64,000 bases of DNA from NCBI RefSeq assembly GCF_009857815.1, contig NZ_WVVW01000001.1, positions 62,001-126,000 on the forward strand. Reading direction: 5' to 3'. A program made the position numbers and the translations under genes. The DNA is from Pseudomaricurvus sp. HS19. Lineage in GTDB: Bacteria > Pseudomonadota > Gammaproteobacteria > Pseudomonadales > Cellvibrionaceae. Shown here piece after piece: positions 59,945 through 64,000 of this stretch (position 1 is the stretch's first letter; each line of letters begins with the position of its first letter). The notes under the pieces are model-generated. The model did no database searches. It saw only the letters and a list, made by a program, of their open reading frames with translations, and had not been told where the DNA came from.

Positions 59945-60685
59945 GTGGATGCCTTGTTTGATTTCACCGGGCTGGTGGCCGTGGTCACCGGTGGCTCCCG
60001 CGGACTCGGTTACCACATGGTCCGGGCGTTGGCGGAGCGTGGTTGCGATGTGGTGATCGCCAGTCGCAAGCTGGAAAACTGTGAGCGCGTGGCCGAAGAG
60101 GTTCGTGCCATGGGCCGGCGGGCGCTGGCAGTGGCCACCCATGTGGGGCGCTGGGAACAATGTGACGCTTTGATTGAAACTGTCTACGCGCACTTTGGCC
60201 GTATCGATATCCTGATCAACAACGCCGGTATGTCGCCGGGGTGTCCCAGCCACCAGGTGAGCGAAAAATTATTTGATGCGGTGATGAACCTCAATTTCAA
60301 AGGGCCCTTCCGGCTGGCGAGCGAGATTGCCCACCGCATGTCCCAGGGGGAGGGGGGCAGCATTATCAACATTAGCTCCACCGGTGCATTGATGGCGCTG
60401 CCGCAGGTGGTGCCCTATGGCGCTTCCAAGGCGGCCTTGAATGCGATGACAGTGTCTCTGGCGAAGGAGTACGCCCCCAGCGTACGAGTCAATACGGTGT
60501 CGGCGGGGCCGTTTCTGACGGAAGCCCATACCGACTGGACCGAGGAGGAGTTGAACAGCATGAACAACGCCGCCCGGCGCGCTGGTGAGCCGCAGGAGAT
60601 CATTCCCGCTGTTCTGATGCTGGCCAGCCCTCGCTCATCCTTTACCACGGGGGCACTGCTGCGGGTGGATGGCGGACAGCGCTGA
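59945..60685 (+). CDS. Short-chain dehydrogenase/reductase
   Basis: A 246-residue SDR. The cofactor loop is VTGGSRGLGYHMVRAL (about residues 13-28), NNAG is present as LINNAGMSPG, and the catalytic tetrad residues Ser and Tyr-x-x-x-Lys are in IINISSTGALMALPQVVPYGASKAAL. It likely oxidises a hydroxyl group of an acyl-CoA intermediate, as LvaD does in the levulinate route. GTG 59945 has GGAGG 7 bases upstream; it starts just after the dehydrogenase stop, so the two are coupled. Confidence 0.92.
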   Translation: MDALFDFTGLVAVVTGGSRGLGYHMVRALAERGCDVVIASRKLENCERVAEEVRAMGRRALAVATHVGRWEQCDALIETVYAHFGRIDILINNAGMSPGCPSHQVSEKLFDAVMNLNFKGPFRLASEIAHRMSQGEGGSIINISSTGALMALPQVVPYGASKAALNAMTVSLAKEYAPSVRVNTVSAGPFLTEAHTDWTEEELNSMNNAARRAGEPQEIIPAVLMLASPRSSFTTGALLRVDGGQR

Positions 60686-60754
60686 TACGCTGTGGTTTGA
60701 ACGCCGAACTTCACTATAACGATAAAGACAATTCACGCGAGTGAGGAGCTGTTC

Positions 60755-62011
60755 ATGAACAAGGTCTATTACGGCTGGTTTATCGTCGCCATTGCGGTGG
60801 TGATTAATACGCTCATCATCGGCGGTGTGTTTACCTCCATGGGTGTTTTCGTCCTGCCCCTGGCCACAGAGTTCGAGTTGACCCGCGCGGAGGCCAATAC
60901 CGCCGCTATTTTATTGAGCTTTGGTTGCGCGGTCTGTTCGCCATTTGTTGGCAGCCTGCTGGACCGCAGGCCATTGCGGCAGATGATGTGGACAGGTGCG
61001 CTATTGCTCGGTGGCTGTCTTATCGCCATAGGCCTGTCGGATTCCCTTTATGTTTCTGCGGCCATTGTTACCTTGCCGTTGGCGGTATCCACCATTGCCG
61101 CAGGTACCGCTTCGGTAACGGTGTTGATCGCTCGCTGGTTCAGTGTTTACCGCAGCCGGGCGATGGCTCTCGCGGCCCTGGGGATATCCTTTGGCGGGGT
61201 GCTGATGCCGCCTTTGCTGGGTTTTCTGCTGGAGCGGATTGGTTGGCGGCAGACACTCATTGTTGAGGGGGTGGTGTTGATGGTGGCGATCAGTGTGCTG
61301 GTGCTGCTGGTCAGGGATCGGCCCGGTGAGAATGACCGGGAGGTACCCGGAGAGCATCCGGCCAGTGAGAGGACACCTGCCTCCACGGCTTCCGAGGTAC
61401 CCATGTCCTTACTGTCCGTACTGCGGCTGCCGTTGTTCTGGTTTATGTGCCTGAGCGTCTCTTTTGTCGTCGGTGCCGCTCATGCCTTCAGTATTACCAT
61501 CGTTCCCCTGGGGCAGGATATGGGGCTGACGGCGGCCACGGCTGCGGGGTTGCTGTCGCTGTTTGCCGGTGGTGGTGTGTGCGGGAAATTGTTGGTGGCC
61601 TCCATTGGCCAGCGTTTTGACAGCACCCTGGTGCTGGTGGCCTGCTTTGCGCTGATGGCGCTGGCCAATTTCGTGTTCCTGGTGGCCGACAACTACACCC
61701 AGCTCAGGATTGGCTGTGTGCTGCTGGGTATCGCTGTGGGCGCCACCTTGCCGGTCTTTTTCTCGTTGCTGGCCAGCACCTTCGGACCGGCCTCGTTTGG
61801 CACCGTCAATGGCCTGGCCACCACCGGCATGGCCATCGTTGGCGCCATCGGCGTGCGCTGTGCAGGTGAGATTTATGACCGGACCGGTGGTTATGAGCTC
61901 TTGTTCATGGTGTTGATTGGTATTCAGTTCGTGTCGATGCTGCTGATCGTCAGCGCGCGCTGGTTGATGTCCCGGGGCTATGCGCCGGCGACCCAGCCGG
62001 GTCAGGTCTGA
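60755..62011 (+). CDS. MFS transporter (monocarboxylate-porter-like)
   Basis: A 418-residue transporter with 12 helices and a hydrophilic central loop (about residues 190-215, Pro/Glu-rich). The N-terminal YYGWFIVAIAVVINTLI and GVFVLPLATEFELTRAE resemble the monocarboxylate porter family of MFS. SLLDRRPLRQ marks the loop between helices 2 and 3. It may import the acid degraded by the neighbouring CoA-ester enzymes, with the TonB receptor serving the outer membrane. GAGGAG precedes the ATG. Confidence 0.9.
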   Translation: MNKVYYGWFIVAIAVVINTLIIGGVFTSMGVFVLPLATEFELTRAEANTAAILLSFGCAVCSPFVGSLLDRRPLRQMMWTGALLLGGCLIAIGLSDSLYVSAAIVTLPLAVSTIAAGTASVTVLIARWFSVYRSRAMALAALGISFGGVLMPPLLGFLLERIGWRQTLIVEGVVLMVAISVLVLLVRDRPGENDREVPGEHPASERTPASTASEVPMSLLSVLRLPLFWFMCLSVSFVVGAAHAFSITIVPLGQDMGLTAATAAGLLSLFAGGGVCGKLLVASIGQRFDSTLVLVACFALMALANFVFLVADNYTQLRIGCVLLGIAVGATLPVFFSLLASTFGPASFGTVNGLATTGMAIVGAIGVRCAGEIYDRTGGYELLFMVLIGIQFVSMLLIVSARWLMSRGYAPATQPGQV

Positions 62012-62053
62012 CACTTCAGGGGTCGACGTTAGTTAATGCTTTGAGGTGTGATT

Positions 62054-62857
62054 TTGTCTGTACTGTCCCCGGGTGAGCGCAGCATCGCTCTGCAAGGTGC
62101 CAAAAACTTCCGTGACTTTGGCGGCTATCGCAGTAACGTGGGTGGCTGTGTCAGGACGGGAAAATTGTTTCGTGCAGCTGCGCTGTCAGAATTGACTGAG
62201 GCTGACCTGGCTATGCTGGTGCCGTTGGGTATTCGTGCCGTGTGCGACTTGCGCCGTGACATCGAGCGGGACCGGGCACCTACCCGGTGGTATCAGGGAA
62301 GCGAGGTACGGTTTTACCATCTGCCATTTTTCCGGGATAAATCCAGTACGGCCGGTGTGATGAGTGGTGCCCGTGAAGGGGGCAGTGCGGAAGTTTCCAG
62401 GCAGATCATGATCGACATGTATCGGCGCATGGGTACCCGGCCACAGGTGCAGCAGCAGATGCAGCAGATCTTCTCCCTGCTGCGGGCAGGGGAAACCCCG
62501 TTACTGATTCACTGCAGTGGTGGCAAGGATCGTACTGGTGTGGCCTGTGCCCTGATTCTCGCTCTGTTGGGGGTAGAGCAGGAGACCATTGTCGAAGATT
62601 ACATGCTGAGCCTGGCGTTCTACACCGGCCGGACGGATGTAACCCGCCAGGCTCGCGGGCAACTGGTGGATTCAGATCAGGCGGGTGCGCGTGAAGCGGA
62701 AGCGTTACTGCCGTTGTACACCGTGGATCCCGATTACCTGCGGGCAACGTTTGCGGGAATCATCGAGGCCTATGGTTCCATGGAGGGGTACTACGTCACC
62801 GGCCTGGGTCTGGGGCAAGGGGATATCGAAAGGCTGCGACAACAACTGCTTGCCTGA
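62054..62857 (+). CDS. Protein-tyrosine/serine phosphatase-like protein (PF13350 type)
   Basis: A 267-residue protein with the dual-specificity-like CX5R active site in IHCSGGKDRTGVACAL (about residues 155-170). The N-terminal block NFRDFGGYRSNVGGCVRTGKLFRAAAL is the signature of the Y_phosphatase3 family, and VCDLRRDIERDRAP supplies the general acid region. Members dephosphorylate phosphotyrosine, phosphoserine or phosphoinositides. Placement after a metabolic kinase gene and MFS gene is unusual; a role in releasing a phosphorylated intermediate is conceivable but unproven. TTG 62054 lies 7 bases after GAGG; GTG 62048 is the alternative. Confidence 0.88.
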   Translation: MSVLSPGERSIALQGAKNFRDFGGYRSNVGGCVRTGKLFRAAALSELTEADLAMLVPLGIRAVCDLRRDIERDRAPTRWYQGSEVRFYHLPFFRDKSSTAGVMSGAREGGSAEVSRQIMIDMYRRMGTRPQVQQQMQQIFSLLRAGETPLLIHCSGGKDRTGVACALILALLGVEQETIVEDYMLSLAFYTGRTDVTRQARGQLVDSDQAGAREAEALLPLYTVDPDYLRATFAGIIEAYGSMEGYYVTGLGLGQGDIERLRQQLLA

Positions 62858-62878
62858 GATATTGCGGGGGGGAGACTC

Positions 62879-63802
62879 TCAGCTTTCCACCAGCGACAAC
62901 TTGGGAAGCCCACCGCGCTGCTCATTGGCATGGCGCACCACATAATCCAGAAAGTGCGAAATCTTTGGCGCCAGCTGCATACGACTGGTGTAGAGGCCGT
63001 AGCACTTGATCGGCTCAATGGGGATCTCGGGCAGCAGTTGCACCAGTGATCCGGCCTTCAGCGCAGCCTCGCAATCGGTACGGGTGAGCATGGCGATGCC
63101 GAGCCCGGCCTTCGCCATCTGTTTGAGGCTGGCGGAGCTGTTAACCCGGTAGCGGGGTTTGATGCTGACGAGGTGGCGATTTTCACCACTGCCAAAGGGC
63201 CACAGGGGCATGGCGCGCGAGTTACCCAAAATCAGGCCGTCGTGGCTTTTGAGGCTTTCCAGGTCAGTGGGCTGGCCGTGCTGCTGAATGTATTCGCGGC
63301 TGGCCACCAGTACCCGTTCCCGTTCAAACAGCAGTTTGGCAATCAGGTTGGAGTCCGACAGGGGGCCGAACTTGATGGCGATATCGGCGTTATGCCCCAG
63401 CAGGTCCACATCCCCGTCACTGAACTGCAGGTCGATATCCACCTTGGAATAGTTCTGCATAAAGCCGGCACACAGGTTGGTCAGGGTCTCCGGGTTAAAG
63501 GAGATGGGGGCGATAATCTTGAGGTTGCCGGCCACTTCCTGACGGGAGTTCTCGGCTGTGGTGCTGACCTGCAGCGCCTCTTTGAGAATGCGCACCGAGC
63601 GGTCGTAGATCTGGCGGCCTACCTCGGTCAGCTGCACCTGGCGCGTATTGCGTTGCAGCAGGCGTACGTCGAGGTGTTCTTCCAGCTGCGAGATCTTGCG
63701 GCTGATGGTGGACTTGGGGGTATTCAACTCCCGGGACGCGTCGGAAAAGCTCCCTAATTCAACAACCTTGACGAATAAAAGCAGCGTATTCAGATCGAAC
63801 AT
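62879..63802 (-). CDS. LysR family transcriptional regulator
   Basis: A 307-residue regulator of the AaeR/DsdC-like general type. Helix-turn-helix: FVKVVELGSFSDASRELNTPKSTISRKIS (key words SFSDASRELNTPKSTIS). Effector domain begins at VAGNLKIIAPISFNPE. It converges with the phosphatase gene and is divergent from a gene that starts at the right window edge, which is the likely target in LysR tradition. It may also control the acyl-CoA cluster. The region between it and the edge holds two adjacent palindromes. Confidence 0.9.
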   Translation of the reverse strand: MFDLNTLLLFVKVVELGSFSDASRELNTPKSTISRKISQLEEHLDVRLLQRNTRQVQLTEVGRQIYDRSVRILKEALQVSTTAENSRQEVAGNLKIIAPISFNPETLTNLCAGFMQNYSKVDIDLQFSDGDVDLLGHNADIAIKFGPLSDSNLIAKLLFERERVLVASREYIQQHGQPTDLESLKSHDGLILGNSRAMPLWPFGSGENRHLVSIKPRYRVNSSASLKQMAKAGLGIAMLTRTDCEAALKAGSLVQLLPEIPIEPIKCYGLYTSRMQLAPKISHFLDYVVRHANEQRGGLPKLSLVES

Positions 63803-63870
63803 CGGTGGTCTGAGATCCCTGGTCGATTGTTTCAGATATGGAACAGTCTGTTTTTGGTCAATTCCTACAG

Positions 63871-63891
63871 AGTGCGCACTATATCCGATAT
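63871..63891. promoter_or_regulatory. Adjacent palindromes AGTGCGCACT and ATATCCGATAT
   Basis: A perfect 10-base palindrome (63871-63880) adjoins ATATC-C-GATAT (63881-63891). The bases TGCGCACTA recur at 63946-63954. They lie between the LysR gene and the divergent start at the right edge. Confidence 0.4.
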
Positions 63892-63985
63892 GGTTGGGCT
63901 GTTTCGTGAATTATACGCGCCTGGTGGGTAGATCCTATCGCTTTTTGCGCACTAAGTCCCCGATTACGGATAAGAATAGGCCTCC

Positions 63986-64000
63986 ATGAATACAAAAGCA
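63986..64000 (+). CDS. Possible start of a divergent gene, cut by the window
   Basis: ATG at 63986 opens a frame (MNTKA) that runs off the window. The position, about 180 bases from the divergent LysR start, fits a LysR-controlled target gene. Only five codons are visible and the upstream ribosome-binding site is unclear, so this is tentative. Confidence 0.3.

Overview
This 64 kb window reads as the chromosome of a free-living, aerobic, GC-rich gammaproteobacterium, probably marine or aquatic. The basis is gamma-type orthologues (AlaA, YadG/YadH, the long form of QueF, YdjA), a thiO/thiDE-type thiamine pathway, two large TonB receptors and a MASE2 adenylate cyclase of the Pseudomonas CyaB type. 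The species cannot be fixed from sequence alone. There is no prophage, IS element, CRISPR array or replication origin.

Layout. 0-3.3 kb (+): the end of an amidoligase-linked membrane operon (retropepsin-like protein, inactive transglutaminase with 7TM, ATP-grasp ligase) plus a GNAT. 3.3-4.3 kb (-): PAS-GGDEF diguanylate cyclase. 4.4-10.6 kb (-): de novo thiamine operon thiC-thiO-thiS-thiG-thiDE under a TPP riboswitch; a BIME-like pair and a 17-copy heptamer array sit between thiS and thiG. 10.8-14.8 kb (-): thiamine salvage operon under a second TPP riboswitch (TonB receptor, PnuC/PnuT-type permease, thiamine-binding protein, kinase). 15-25 kb: housekeeping genes (2OG-Fe oxygenase, alaA, msrB, tag, a DUF1499 protein with an inserted repeat tract, a duplicated tRNA-Glu/tRNA-Gly pair, yadGH, queF, adenylate cyclase, ydjA-like nitroreductase).

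26.2-32.7 kb: tRNA-Ser, three tandem 176-bp repeats, then an accessory stretch (predicted metal-dependent hydrolase, small secreted protein, VOC protein, methyltransferase, outer-membrane barrel, TPR-sulfotransferase) with several more AT-rich genes.

32.7-52.4 kb: a catabolic region with two complete polyamine-type ABC importers. One is co-transcribed with a P1/DmpA peptidase. Around them are RpiR and LysR regulators, a LysE exporter, an aldehyde dehydrogenase and a + strand cluster of flavin monooxygenase, RidA, DUF1028, M20 deacylase and class III aminotransferase. The genes fit import of an amine or amine conjugate, N-deacylation/oxidation, transamination and aldehyde oxidation. I know of no described pathway with this exact set.

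52.6-64 kb: a CoA-ester catabolic region with TonB receptor, acyl-CoA ligase, MarR, a stand-alone APH-type kinase next to an ACAD10/11-type acyl-CoA dehydrogenase, SDR, MFS transporter, a protein-tyrosine-phosphatase-like enzyme and LysR. The kinase/dehydrogenase pair resembles the two halves of eukaryotic ACAD10/11 and the bacterial LvaA/LvaC pair, so a hydroxyacyl-CoA phosphorylation route is the leading hypothesis. Start codons were chosen by ribosome-binding site and family length; alternatives are given where it matters.
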